Shown: piece by piece, positions 44,239 to 52,106 of the stretch
How positions within the stretch are numbered: position 1 is the stretch's first letter
Layout of the letters: every line of letters begins with the position of its first letter
DNA from: VXNE01 sp965203615
GTDB lineage: Bacteria; Pseudomonadota; Gammaproteobacteria; Pseudomonadales; Azotimanducaceae
Direction of reading: 5' to 3'
DNA length: 64,000 nt
Assembly (NCBI GenBank): GCA_965203615.1
Contig: OZ241900.1
Span: forward strand, 4,092,001 to 4,156,000
The notes under the pieces: generated by a model
Databases searched by the model: none
Told to the model about the DNA's origin: nothing
Seen by the model: the letters and a program-made list of their open reading frames with translations, nothing else
Made by a program: the position numbers and the translations under genes

Positions 44239-45720
44239 TCACGGCACCGACATCCAGGCGCCTCCCGCGGCGCGGTGCAGGGCGAGTCGCGCGTATCCCA
44301 GTTCGCGTTCCCCGGCGGCGCGGGCGGACTTCGCGCTCAGCAGCATCTGCGATGCGCCCAGGAAGACCCCGTAGTCGTCGAGCCCGGATGCATACCTGTC
44401 CTGCCTCAGGTCGGCTTCGGCCTGGGCCGCTTCCTGCAACGAGACCAGGATGTCGACACGGCGACGGCTGGCTTCGAGGCCGGCGATTGCGCTCTGCACT
44501 TCATGGACCGCCGTCAGGACGGAGCGCCCGAATCCGGCGACCGCCTCGTCGAGGCTGGCCTCGGCAAGCTCGACATTGCCGCGCAGCCGTCCGCGCTGCA
44601 GCACCGGCGCAAGCAGGTTTGCGCTCAGATTGCGGAACCACTGATCCGGATCGAACCAGTCGTCGGACTCCGAACTTTGCAGGCCGATCGAACCGGATAG
44701 CGACAACGCCGGCAACAGTTCCGCCCGGCGCGAGCCTACGGCGTATCGAGCCGCTTCGACCCTTTGTCGCGCCGCCCTGACATCGGGCCTCTGCACCAGG
44801 AGACCAGCCGGTAAGCCTGTTGGGGCTGGCCCGAGCGAGGCGGCCGTGGTCAGCACGTCCGGAAGCATGCCGGCGATTTCCTCGCGGTAACCTCCCACCA
44901 GCACCCAGAGTCGCGCCTCGGCATTGGCCAGCAACGCTTCGATCCGAGGCAGTTCCGCCTCGGCGTCACCCAGTCGCCGCTGCAAGGCGTAGACATCCCG
45001 GGTATCGGCCAGCCCGCCGTCGTAGCGGGTCTCCATCAGCCATTCCCACTCCTTCAGGAGTTCGACGATCTGTCCCGCCAGCGACCGCTGTTGCCTGAGA
45101 TCGACAACCTCGAAATATGTCCCGATGGTGTCCGCGAGGACCCGGATGCGAGCCGTGTGCCAATCCGCCTCCGCCGCCAGGCTCTCCGCGCCCGCGGCGC
45201 GGGCCGAGTTGCGGGCGCGAAGCCAGAAATCTGCCTCGTAGGCGAATTCCGATGCGACGGAGTAGGTGGTGAGTTCGAGACGGTCCGGAAGGGCGAATCC
45301 AAACGCCCCGAACACGTCGGGGCCCAATCCGAGTTCTTCCAGTTGGGCGCCGAGTCCGGCGCTTGTCGGCACACGGGCCTCGTTCGGGCCAACCGCTGCC
45401 TGCATGGCGGGCAATCGCGCGGAGCGGGCCATTCGCGCCCTGGCTCGCGCCCGGTCGACCCGGGCAACGGCTTCCTCAAGGTCGAAATTCGAACCGAGCG
45501 CGGCTTCTGCGATCCGGTTCAGGACAGGGTCGTCGAAGGCTTTCCACCAGGCGACCTGCGCAGCGGCCGTTTGTTGGTGGCCGGTCAGATCGTCTTCGAA
45601 CTCCGAGACCTGTTCGGGAACGCTTGGATCCGGCGCCAGGGTACAGGCCACAAGCGCCATTGACAGCAATAGCACTGGCGCTTGCCGCAAAACACGCTGG
45701 TCACAGTATCGATTCGGCAA
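44239..45720 (-). CDS. efflux outer-membrane lipoprotein, NodT/OprM family
   Basis: This 493-aa TolC-like trimeric channel lipoprotein has a signal peptide with lipobox ALVAC. WWKAFDDPVLNRIAEAAL near residue 60 is the standard first OEP repeat, and the second repeat contains RRAELLPALSLSGSIGLQ. Long helical, Ala/Arg-rich segments form the periplasmic barrel. The start at 45720 is a TTG; it lies 3 nt after the acyl-CoA dehydrogenase stop, so the pair is co-transcribed. It is the likely third component for the RND adaptor and permease at 37.5-41.9 kb. Confidence 0.88.
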   Translation of the reverse strand: MPNRYCDQRVLRQAPVLLLSMALVACTLAPDPSVPEQVSEFEDDLTGHQQTAAAQVAWWKAFDDPVLNRIAEAALGSNFDLEEAVARVDRARARARMARSARLPAMQAAVGPNEARVPTSAGLGAQLEELGLGPDVFGAFGFALPDRLELTTYSVASEFAYEADFWLRARNSARAAGAESLAAEADWHTARIRVLADTIGTYFEVVDLRQQRSLAGQIVELLKEWEWLMETRYDGGLADTRDVYALQRRLGDAEAELPRIEALLANAEARLWVLVGGYREEIAGMLPDVLTTAASLGPAPTGLPAGLLVQRPDVRAARQRVEAARYAVGSRRAELLPALSLSGSIGLQSSESDDWFDPDQWFRNLSANLLAPVLQRGRLRGNVELAEASLDEAVAGFGRSVLTAVHEVQSAIAGLEASRRRVDILVSLQEAAQAEADLRQDRYASGLDDYGVFLGASQMLLSAKSARAAGERELGYARLALHRAAGGAWMSVP

Positions 45721-45723
45721 TCT

Positions 45724-46890
45724 TCAATACGACCGGGGCAACCCCAGTACGTGCTCCGTCACGTAGTTCAGCACCATCTCCTGTGAAATCGGCGCAAGGC
45801 GTTGCAGGCGCGCTTCCCGCCAATACCGTTCCACATGGAACTCCTTGGCGTAACCGAAACCGCCGTGGGTCTGTACGGCCTGGTCTGCAGCCTGGAAGCA
45901 GGCATCGGCGGCGAGCCACTTCGCCATGTTGGCTTCCGCGCCGCACGGCTCGCCCCGGTCCATGAGCCACGACGCCTTGCGGATCATCAGTTCGGCGGCA
46001 TCGAGACGCATCCTGGCTTCGCCGAGAGGGAACGACACGCCCTGGTTCATGCCGATCGGCCGGTTGAAAACAACGCGGTCGTTGGCGTAGTCGACTGCAC
46101 GCCGCATCGCGGCGCGGCCTATCCCCAAGGATTCGGCAGCAACCAGAATGCGTTCGGCGTTCAGGCCGTCGAGCAGGTACCGGAAACCCATGCCTTCCTC
46201 GCCGACGCGATCGGTGACGGGCACCGGCAGGTCATCGTATACGACCTCACAGGTGGCGATGGCGTTTCGGCCGACCTTTTCGATCGGCGAGATGCTGACT
46301 TCGGGACGCTGCAGTTCGGCGAGCAGCAAGGTCATGCCCTGCGTGCGTTTTTCGACCTTCTCGCGCGCTTGCGTGCGCACAAGCAGCAGCACGCGCTGGG
46401 CATCGAGCGCCTTGGTGGTCCACACCTTGCGTCCCCGGACGACATAGTGGTCGCCATCGCGGCGCGCGGTGGTGGTAATGGACGTCGTGTCGGTGCCCGC
46501 GTCGGGTTCGGTCACGCCGAACGAGATGTGAAGGTCGCCTTTCGCGACCTTCGGCAGGTACTTCTGCTTCATCTCCTCCGAGCCGTGGCGGACCACCGGG
46601 TGCATGCCGAAGATCGAAAGATGCACGGCGCTCGCGCCGTTCATCGCGGCACCCGAGGCGCACACCTCCTCCAGCACGATGGACGCCTCGGTGATGCCCC
46701 GGCCGCTGCCGCCGTATTTTTCCGGGATGGCGATCCCGATCCAGCCGTCCGCCGCCATCGCGTTGTAGAAGTCCCAAGGAAAGCGGTGCTCCCGGTCGCA
46801 CGCGGCCCAGTATTCGTCCGGGAAGTTCGCGCACAACCGGCCGATCGCATCGCGGATGAGCTGGTGTTCGCCGTTCGATTCAAAGTTCAT
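45724..46890 (-). CDS. acyl-CoA dehydrogenase
   Basis: This 388-aa FAD enzyme oxidises acyl-CoA to 2-enoyl-CoA. ISFGVTEPDAGTDTTSITTTA (flavin/acyl-binding signature 1, about residues 125-145) and GRKVWTTKALDA are typical. QTHGGFGYAKEFHVERYWREARL is signature 2. At the usual I(Y)EGT position, which bears the catalytic Glu in short/medium-chain enzymes, the sequence reads LAPISQEM, so the base is elsewhere or absent in this branch. It is followed by the efflux lipoprotein 3 nt later. It is divergent from the MaoC gene, with 38 bp between starts. Confidence 0.9.
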   Translation of the reverse strand: MNFESNGEHQLIRDAIGRLCANFPDEYWAACDREHRFPWDFYNAMAADGWIGIAIPEKYGGSGRGITEASIVLEEVCASGAAMNGASAVHLSIFGMHPVVRHGSEEMKQKYLPKVAKGDLHISFGVTEPDAGTDTTSITTTARRDGDHYVVRGRKVWTTKALDAQRVLLLVRTQAREKVEKRTQGMTLLLAELQRPEVSISPIEKVGRNAIATCEVVYDDLPVPVTDRVGEEGMGFRYLLDGLNAERILVAAESLGIGRAAMRRAVDYANDRVVFNRPIGMNQGVSFPLGEARMRLDAAELMIRKASWLMDRGEPCGAEANMAKWLAADACFQAADQAVQTHGGFGYAKEFHVERYWREARLQRLAPISQEMVLNYVTEHVLGLPRSY

Positions 46891-46928
46891 GGGCGAGAGG
46901 TTAGCATGGCCTCAAGGAGGATCACTTG

Positions 46929-47387
46929 ATGCCGGGAAAGTACTTCGAGGAGCTCGAGGTCGGGCGCGCTTTCGAGCACGAGCCGGGGCGCACCGTCACC
47001 GAGACCGACAACCTGCTCTTTACCGCGCTGACCCTGAACACGCAGCCGCTTCACCTTGACGCCGAATTCGCCAGGGACACCCTGCACGGCCAGATTCTCG
47101 TCAACAGCATCTTCACCCTGGGGCTGGTCGTCGGCCTTTCGGTGGGCGATACCACGCTGGGCACCACGATTGGGAACCTCGGATTCGAGAAGACCACGTT
47201 TCCGAACCCGGTGTTCATCGGCGACACGATCCGGGTCACATCCAGGGTCGTCGACCGTCGCGAAAGCCGCTCGAAACCCGACCGCGGCATCGTCACCTTC
47301 GAGCACGTCGGAACGAACCAGCGGGGCGAAGTCGTCTGCTCCTGCCTGCGCGGCGCCATGATGATGCGGCAGCCACAATCGACTTGA
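46929..47387 (+). CDS. MaoC family dehydratase
   Basis: This 152-aa hot-dog protein is of the MaoC / mesaconyl-CoA hydratase-like type. MPGKYFEELEVGRAFEHEPGRTVTETDNLLFTALTLNTQPLHLDAEFA contains the DNxxF and N-x-x-P-L-H-x-D catalytic segment. ATG at 46929 has AAGGAGG at 46914-46920; a TTG directly before it is less likely. It is divergent from acyl-CoA dehydrogenase, which suggests a shared acyl-CoA degradation step. A transposon is inserted starting 42 bp after its stop. Confidence 0.9.
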   Translation: MPGKYFEELEVGRAFEHEPGRTVTETDNLLFTALTLNTQPLHLDAEFARDTLHGQILVNSIFTLGLVVGLSVGDTTLGTTIGNLGFEKTTFPNPVFIGDTIRVTSRVVDRRESRSKPDRGIVTFEHVGTNQRGEVVCSCLRGAMMMRQPQST

Positions 47388-47411
47388 AATGAGCTGTTAG
47401 TGGTGCAAGGA

Positions 47412-47428
47412 CATGGAGTATTTCATTG
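47412..47428 (+). pseudogene. 5' fragment of gene interrupted by the IS1595 element
   Basis: ATG at 47412 opens a frame that is broken by the transposon at 47429. When joined across the element, using one copy of the target duplication, it continues at 52107 as MEYFIDLFSPQTYKAFSESDRTV. From memory this beginning resembles small EVE-domain (PUA-like) proteins, which begin with a similar LFSPETYxAF. The target gene was therefore probably a modified-base-binding-type protein or a relative. The homology needs a database search. Confidence 0.55.
47421..47428. repeat. target-site duplication, left copy
   Basis: TTTCATTG directly abuts the left inverted repeat and is repeated exactly at 52099-52106. 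An 8-bp duplication is the size expected for IS1595-family insertion. Confidence 0.92.
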
Positions 47429-47456
47429 GGGGATTATATAGGGTAGTACCCAAACG
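47429..47456. repeat. left terminal inverted repeat of IS1595-family transposon
   Basis: The 28-bp terminal repeat starts GGGGATTATATAGGG. It is the exact reverse complement of 52071-52098. Its inner part TAGTACCCAA recurs in direct orientation at 47475-47484, possibly a subterminal transposase-binding site. Confidence 0.95.
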
Positions 47457-47505
47457 CCAACCCGTTTGATAGAATAGTACCCAAGCTATTCGAGGACTCA
47501 AACGG

Positions 47506-48480
47506 ATGACACAACAGGCTCCCGGCAAGGCTCACCGCAAGGGAATCACCCTAGCCGAACTGTTCCGCATCTTCCCTGATGACGCCACCGCCGAGACGTG
47601 GTTCGCAGAGCAGCGATGGGGCGACACGCCAGCTTGCCCGCACTGCGGATCGCTCAACGTTCAGTGCGGCGCGGCCCATCCGACGATGCCCTATCGGTGC
47701 CGAGAGAAGGCTTGCCGGAAGCGGTTCAGCGTCAAGACCGGGACCGCCATGCAAGCCTCCAATCTCGGCTACCAGACCTGGGCGATAGCGATCTACCTCG
47801 TCACTACGTCGCTCAAAGGCGTGTCCAGCATGAAGCTGCACCGCGATCTCGGCGTGACGCAAAAGACCGCATGGCATCTGGCGCACCGCATCCGCATGAC
47901 GTTCGAAACCGACCGCGATCTTCCATCGTCCGGTCCCGTCGAAGTAGACGAGGCCTACTTCGGCGGGAAAGAACGCAACAAGCACGAAAAGGACAAGCTC
48001 AACGCTGGCCGGGGGACGGTCGGCAAGACCGCCGTTGTCGGAGCGAAGGATCGGGGATCGAATCTCGTCCGGGCCGAAGTCGTAGGGGATACGAAGAAGG
48101 CCACACTGCTCGACTTCCTAGACCGCACCGTGGGGCTGGACGCGCGGATTTACAGCGACGAAGCGGCGGCTTACGAGGACATTCTTGACCATGAGAGCGT
48201 CCGTCACGGCATCGGCGAGTACGTCCGCGGCCCTGTCCATATCCAAGGCATCGAGTCCTTTTGGTCGATGCTCAAACGCGCCCACAAGGGCACGTATCAC
48301 AAGTTCTCTCCGAAGCACCTACAGCGGTACGTCAGAGAGTTTTCCGGGCGCCACAACATTCGAGAGGCAGATACGCTGGAACAAATGGGTTCGGTCGTAC
48401 TCGGGCTCGTAGGAAAGCGGCTAAGATACTGCCAACTCATCGCCCCTACGGGCAGGGCATCGGGAGCGCGCGCACAATGA
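47506..48480 (+). CDS. IS1595 family transposase
   Basis: This 324-aa transposase has an N-terminal zinc ribbon CPHCGSLN...CREKACRKRF (about residues 44-72). The ISXO2-like DDE/DDN core contains VEVDEAYFGGKERNKH (first acid, about residue 149), ARIYSDEAAAY (second acid) and HIQGIESFWSMLKR, where N or E completes the triad. It acts as cut-and-paste enzyme on the flanking 28-bp inverted repeats. Its stop TGA overlaps the ATG of the next gene (ATGA). Confidence 0.95.
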   Translation: MTQQAPGKAHRKGITLAELFRIFPDDATAETWFAEQRWGDTPACPHCGSLNVQCGAAHPTMPYRCREKACRKRFSVKTGTAMQASNLGYQTWAIAIYLVTTSLKGVSSMKLHRDLGVTQKTAWHLAHRIRMTFETDRDLPSSGPVEVDEAYFGGKERNKHEKDKLNAGRGTVGKTAVVGAKDRGSNLVRAEVVGDTKKATLLDFLDRTVGLDARIYSDEAAAYEDILDHESVRHGIGEYVRGPVHIQGIESFWSMLKRAHKGTYHKFSPKHLQRYVREFSGRHNIREADTLEQMGSVVLGLVGKRLRYCQLIAPTGRASGARAQ

Positions 48481-48773
48481 CCAAAAGTGAACAGGGTAAG
48501 TGCCTCATCGAACTCATTGACAGGCGCAAGGAACTTGAGCGCGAAATCGCACTCCTGAACGCCAAGGCCGAAAATCACTACCGCGCAATGCTGTTGGTGG
48601 CCGAATACCTCAAGCCAGTGACGCGACACTCCGAGCCGGAATTCGGAGAGTCCCATCCCATGATCTCGAACAACAACTATCCGACGCTGGATGAAGTGAA
48701 CTCTTTGATTTCCGAGATCGGCGACAAGAAAAACGAACTATTCAACGTGGTTGAACGGCCCGTTGTCCAATGA
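48477..48773 (+). CDS. small coiled-coil cargo protein, 3' end replaced by nested IS
   Basis: This 98-aa protein starts inside the transposase stop (ATGA) and is therefore translationally coupled. The first 45 residues (LIELIDRRKELEREIALLNAKAENHYRAMLL) are a charged coiled coil. Its last few codons and stop lie in the left end of the nested IS (from 48763), so the natural C-terminus has probably been cut off. No family is recognised. Confidence 0.5.
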   Translation: MTKSEQGKCLIELIDRRKELEREIALLNAKAENHYRAMLLVAEYLKPVTRHSEPEFGESHPMISNNNYPTLDEVNSLISEIGDKKNELFNVVERPVVQ

Positions 48774-49174
48774 GAAGGTGAGGGTGAAGTTGCCGGATCC
48801 GTGAAGCGGTTGGTTGTGCGGATGTTCTGCTGCGAAGAGCGGGATGTTGGGTGCGCCGGCGCCGCTGGTCAAGAGGTGCCGGAGTTTGAGCGGAGCGGCG
48901 GTCAAGGGCGGACAGGAGGCCGGACCGCGGTCGGTGTTTTGCGGCACCGGTGGGGAAGAGTCGGGAGTCGGGTTTGGCGAACTGTCTTGGGGCGTCCTGT
49001 CCGGCGCAGCGGACCCTTGACGGCCGCGCAGCGACCCACGCTGTGGGCGGGGATGGCGGCCGCCGGCGTTGGATGGGACTCGAGCGGTCGGTCGGCCCGC
49101 GCCGGCCATGGCGGGCACGTTCGCGGTCGCCATCCCTGCCCGAGCGGCGAGCGAACTGTTCCCGGGCGGGGGCG
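48774..49174. other. 400-bp GC-rich tail of nested IS, no gene recognised
   Basis: This lies between the transposase stop and the left inverted repeat of the nested IS. Long open frames here are by-products of GC content and show no domain. It may hold the 3' untranslated region and subterminal repeats. Confidence 0.5.
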
Positions 49175-50446
49175 TCATCCGGCGGCGCGGTCGGGCGCCG
49201 TGCCGGCGCGTATGCGCAGGAACAGCTCGCGACGCTCGGCTTGGACGCGGCGGACGGCCTGGAGGTCGGTCTCGGCGGTGGCCGCGGCGTCGAGGAGCGC
49301 GAAGCCGAGGCCGGGCTTGAGGAACCGCCCGGCGTCGGCGAGCGATCGGAACCGGGCGTAGGGCGTCATGACGTCGCGCGCGAGGTACTTGCGCCGGACC
49401 CGGCCGTTGCCGTCGCGGTTCTCGGTGGCGAACAGGCATGGCCGGTGGAAGTTGAGGAACGGGGACAGCGTGCCCTGGGCGAAGCGGTTGACCTCGGGCG
49501 CGAAGCGTTGCGGGATGTGGTCGTGGCCGAACCACCTGCGCACCACGTTGGCGTTCTTGCCCTCGACCAGCGCGTTGTCGTTCGAGCGCCGGGCGCGGGA
49601 CTTGGTGAACCGCTCGACGCGCAGCTTGTCGAGCAGCCCGGCGACGCGGTGGTTGATGTACTCGCTGCCGTTGTCGGCGTGGAAGCCGAGGATGGGGAAC
49701 GGGAAGGACAGCAGCAGGCCCTCGAGCAGCGGCAGCAGGAAGCGCTCGGAGATGCCGGCGACGGCGCCGACGAACTCGTACTGGGTGACCTCGTCGACGA
49801 GGTTGATCAGGTACAGGCCCTTGACCCCGTCGCGGTCGCCCTGGTGGACGGTGTCCACGCGCACGAAGCCGGGCCGGCCCTCGGGCCGCGGCGCCTGCCG
49901 CAGGCCGATCGCCGCGGTCGCCGGCCGCGTCTTCGTCCACAGCGTGCGCCTGGCGCGATAGGTCGCGGAGTGGCGCAGGTTGTAGACGTGGCCGTTGGAG
50001 ATCGTCGCCAGCCGCGCGAAGCGGGCGTCCCCGAACACCTCGAACTGGCGCCGCAGGATCTCGCGCGTGGCCAGCCCCGACATCTGTCCGAAGGCCTCGT
50101 CGATCTCCGCCAGCAGCCGGATGTCCGCCGCCGCGTACTTGCGCGCGAAGGGCCGGCCGCGGTTGCCGCCGCGCCGGTCCCGGATCGTGCCGGTGTCCCG
50201 CCACTGCCGCACCAGGCGCTCCGTCTGCTTGCGCGAGATGCCGGTCGCGGCGACCAGGAACCGCAGAACCACCCCCTTGTCCCGCTTGCCGAGCCGCCGG
50301 TAGCCGAAGCGCTCCAGCGTGTCCCGGACGAAGCCGTAGGCATCGGCCCGGTCCCTCGGTTGGAAAACCACAGCCTCGTTGCCTTCCACAAAGGCACGAA
50401 GCTGCTCGATGGTGCGTAGCCGCCGCGTCTGAATGTCCACGATCAT
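49175..50446 (-). CDS. IS transposase with integrase core domain (DDE)
   Basis: This 423-aa protein has an N-terminal helix-turn-helix region (GVVLRFLVAATGISRKQTERLVRQWRDTG, about residues 60-88). The rve/DDE core has first Asp in FVRVDTVHQGD, second Asp in GFHADNGSEYINH and Glu in NDNALVEGKNANVVRRW. The coding sequence is very GC-rich and Arg-rich compared with the surrounding cargo genes. It is the transposase of the nested element. The family is close to IS481 or the IS1202-like group; the exact group needs an ISfinder comparison. Confidence 0.88.
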   Translation of the reverse strand: MIVDIQTRRLRTIEQLRAFVEGNEAVVFQPRDRADAYGFVRDTLERFGYRRLGKRDKGVVLRFLVAATGISRKQTERLVRQWRDTGTIRDRRGGNRGRPFARKYAAADIRLLAEIDEAFGQMSGLATREILRRQFEVFGDARFARLATISNGHVYNLRHSATYRARRTLWTKTRPATAAIGLRQAPRPEGRPGFVRVDTVHQGDRDGVKGLYLINLVDEVTQYEFVGAVAGISERFLLPLLEGLLLSFPFPILGFHADNGSEYINHRVAGLLDKLRVERFTKSRARRSNDNALVEGKNANVVRRWFGHDHIPQRFAPEVNRFAQGTLSPFLNFHRPCLFATENRDGNGRVRRKYLARDVMTPYARFRSLADAGRFLKPGLGFALLDAAATAETDLQAVRRVQAERRELFLRIRAGTAPDRAAG

Positions 50447-50566
50447 CCCCGAATGATGCGCGGAACTCCCGTTTCACCCTCACTTCGCGTTGGAATCGGA
50501 CCTTCGCTTCACCCTCACTTCGCGTTGGACAAGGCTAACGGTTGAAGCGCGCGGGAGTTTGACGGA

Positions 50567-51364
50567 TCATCGCCCCGTGACGATCCACGGCCCATCGGCG
50601 TCCGGGATGTCTTCATCGTCACACGTTGCCTCGTAGGTTCCCGAGTCGGCATCCTCGAATTCTAGGGTGAACCAGCAGCTGGCGCCGTAGTTTCCGTCCG
50701 CATCGTAGTAGTTGAGGGTGAGCGATCCTTTGAACTCGGGTGACGCCTGTTCGTATTCCCACTCTCCTTTCAGCGTTCCTTCGCCGGGAGAGAAGTGGGT
50801 GAAGGTCGATCCGAACGCGCTGAGGCTTCCTGCGAATAGCACAGTCGCTTTGAAGTAGATGTAGTCGGCCGAGTCCCCGCAACCATCGAAGCACAGCCTT
50901 TTGCTCTTCACGAGTTGGTAGAAATCGTAGTCTGTCGCCGGGGCCGCCATCACGGTCGACTGCAAGCTCATTTCTCGCAGACCCCAATCGCGGGTCATCG
51001 CCATGTAGGTCCAGCTTCCCGCCTCGTTTTTGGTCCGGTAGTAGCGCAACGGGCGAGTGTAGGTTTTTCCCTTCCTGACTGACATGGCGCAAAGCAGATT
51101 TCCGTTGGCGCGCTTCGGGGTCATCGCCGCTTGGTTCCGCTCAAGCGTCCACACCTTGGAGAAATCGGCGTCCGACGAGATATTGGCCCACTCGTCGTAA
51201 CGGGCGCAGTGCTCGGCGACTTCGCATTCGGCGGATTCGCAGGTGATGAGCGCCTGGACAGGCATTGCCGCCGTGGATCGCGGCAGTTCGTAGACTTTGG
51301 CAAGCGCGTGGCCGCAGAGGGCGAGCGAAAGCCATACTGCGAGCGCAGTAGTCTTGTGACGCAT
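50567..51364 (-). CDS. secreted hypothetical protein carried by the transposon
   Basis: This 265-aa protein has a clear signal peptide (MRHKTTALAVWLSLALCGHALAK) and an AAGGAGA ribosome-binding site, which sets the start at 51364. The mature protein has several cysteines (TCESAECEVAEHC, RLCFDGCGD, CDDED) and beta-rich, aromatic sequence such as GSLTLNYYDADGNYGASCWFTLEF. No family is recognised. It is the largest cargo gene of the IS1595 element and lies between the nested IS and two antitoxin-like genes. A periplasmic or extracellular role is inferred only from the signal peptide. Confidence 0.7.
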   Translation of the reverse strand: MRHKTTALAVWLSLALCGHALAKVYELPRSTAAMPVQALITCESAECEVAEHCARYDEWANISSDADFSKVWTLERNQAAMTPKRANGNLLCAMSVRKGKTYTRPLRYYRTKNEAGSWTYMAMTRDWGLREMSLQSTVMAAPATDYDFYQLVKSKRLCFDGCGDSADYIYFKATVLFAGSLSAFGSTFTHFSPGEGTLKGEWEYEQASPEFKGSLTLNYYDADGNYGASCWFTLEFEDADSGTYEATCDDEDIPDADGPWIVTGR

Positions 51365-51640
51365 GGGGGAGTCTCCTTTCTGGTTCACCTTCTCCCGACG
51401 CGCCAACCACGGGCGCCGGGCCGTAGCAAACCGCCATGCGATTCATGGATGTTCCCGCTTATTCGCCGAGGCTGGGTAGCTACTCCCGGCCCGAACTTAA
51501 TGCGGCTGTTGTATTCGCGGGCGACCCGACAAGGGATCGCATCAGCGGTTTGCTGACTGGGAGCGTAGCACGAATACTGCGGCAGTCTGTTCGCGGCTGG
51601 AGTATGCTCGTTGTGGCCTAGGGAGGAAGGAAAACTGACC

Positions 51641-51808
51641 GTGAGTCGGACCAGGCCGAAGAAGCCGCAAATAGTCGAAGTCGAACCCTCGACCTACTCC
51701 CCGACGAAGGCGGAACTTGAAGAAGTTTTCCGAATTGACGCCACACCAGAACGGTTGGCGAAGTCCCTGTTGCGCCCCGTCGAGATACGGGAAAAGCCTA
51801 GGAAGTAG
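51641..51808 (+). CDS. small antitoxin-like protein (transposon cargo)
   Basis: This 55-aa protein starts from GTG at 51641 with GGAGGAAGG at 51622-51630 upstream. PSTYSPTKAELEEVFRIDATPERLAKSLLRPV resembles, from memory, the short antitoxins that carry PSTYxPTKAExEE...DATPEELA and usually pair with RelE-type toxins. No toxin follows; the next gene is another small protein 3 bp downstream. It may be an orphan antitoxin or a transposition-control protein. Confidence 0.6.
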   Translation: MSRTRPKKPQIVEVEPSTYSPTKAELEEVFRIDATPERLAKSLLRPVEIREKPRK

Positions 51809-51811
51809 CCG

Positions 51812-52036
51812 ATGGCAAGCCGCAGAGTCACGCTCAACGTCAACCTTGACGAAAGCGCCACCCAGATCGTTGAAACCGTAGCCGCGATGCTAGGCGCGCA
51901 AAACGAGGAATCCAACATGGATGGAATCGTGTCCAATGCGATCCGCATCGCCTACGGCGACAAGGTTCAAGAACTCGTCAAAGACGCGAAGCCGCGAAGG
52001 CCGAGTCAGGTTCCGACAGGCGGCTTTCGCCAGTAA
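51812..52036 (+). CDS. small ribbon-helix-helix-like protein (transposon cargo)
   Basis: This 74-aa protein begins MASRRVTLNVNLDESATQIVETVAAMLG, a short strand followed by two helices, similar to ribbon-helix-helix regulators. It starts 3 bp after the preceding small gene, so the pair forms an operon close to the right end of the transposon. The 3' side lies 34 bp before the right inverted repeat. Its role is unknown; it may be DNA-binding. Confidence 0.6.
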   Translation: MASRRVTLNVNLDESATQIVETVAAMLGAQNEESNMDGIVSNAIRIAYGDKVQELVKDAKPRRPSQVPTGGFRQ

Positions 52037-52070
52037 AAGTTGCCCCTGAGTCGGAGGGGAGAATCCGCCT

Positions 52071-52098
52071 CGTTTGGGTACTACCCTATATAATCCCC
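52071..52098. repeat. right terminal inverted repeat of IS1595-family transposon
   Basis: This is the exact reverse complement of the left repeat at 47429-47456. It is followed directly by the second copy of TTTCATTG. Confidence 0.95.
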
Positions 52099-52106
52099 TT
52101 TCATTG
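52099..52106. repeat. target-site duplication, right copy
   Basis: TTTCATTG is identical to 47421-47428 and directly abuts the right inverted repeat. Confidence 0.92.

Larger units (their letters stand above)
48763..50532 (-). mobile_element. nested insertion sequence (IS481/IS1202-like DDE element)
   Basis: Left end TTGTCCAATGAGAAGGTGAG and right end (reverse complement) TTGTCCAACGCGAAGTGAG share TTGTCCAA, then GAAG and TGAGGGTGAAG, forming imperfect inverted repeats. The right end holds a second copy of CAACGCGAAGTGAGGGTGAA, starting 34 bp further in. The interior carries one rve-type transposase on the minus strand, followed by a 400-bp GC-rich tail without a recognisable gene. No clean target duplication was found. 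Confidence 0.75.
47429..52098 (+). mobile_element. complete 4,670-bp IS1595-family transposon with cargo and a nested insertion sequence
   Basis: It has perfect 28-bp terminal inverted repeats, an 8-bp target duplication (TTTCATTG) and an IS1595 (ISXO2-like) transposase gene at the left. Inside are a coupled small gene, a second IS (48763-50532), a secreted protein of unknown function and two small antitoxin-like genes. Plain IS1595 elements are about 1 kb, so most of this one is cargo. The intact repeats and duplication imply a single recent insertion event. It interrupts a short gene (47412 and 52107 onward). Confidence 0.93.

Noticed and set aside
48738..50483. 581-codon minus-strand frame in the nested IS
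   Set aside because: It overlaps the real transposase frame, is rich in Arg/Pro/Ala and lacks any catalytic motif.
48763..50532. Target-site duplication of the nested IS
   Set aside because: GGTTGAA occurs near both sides but at different distances from the ends, so it cannot be called a duplication.
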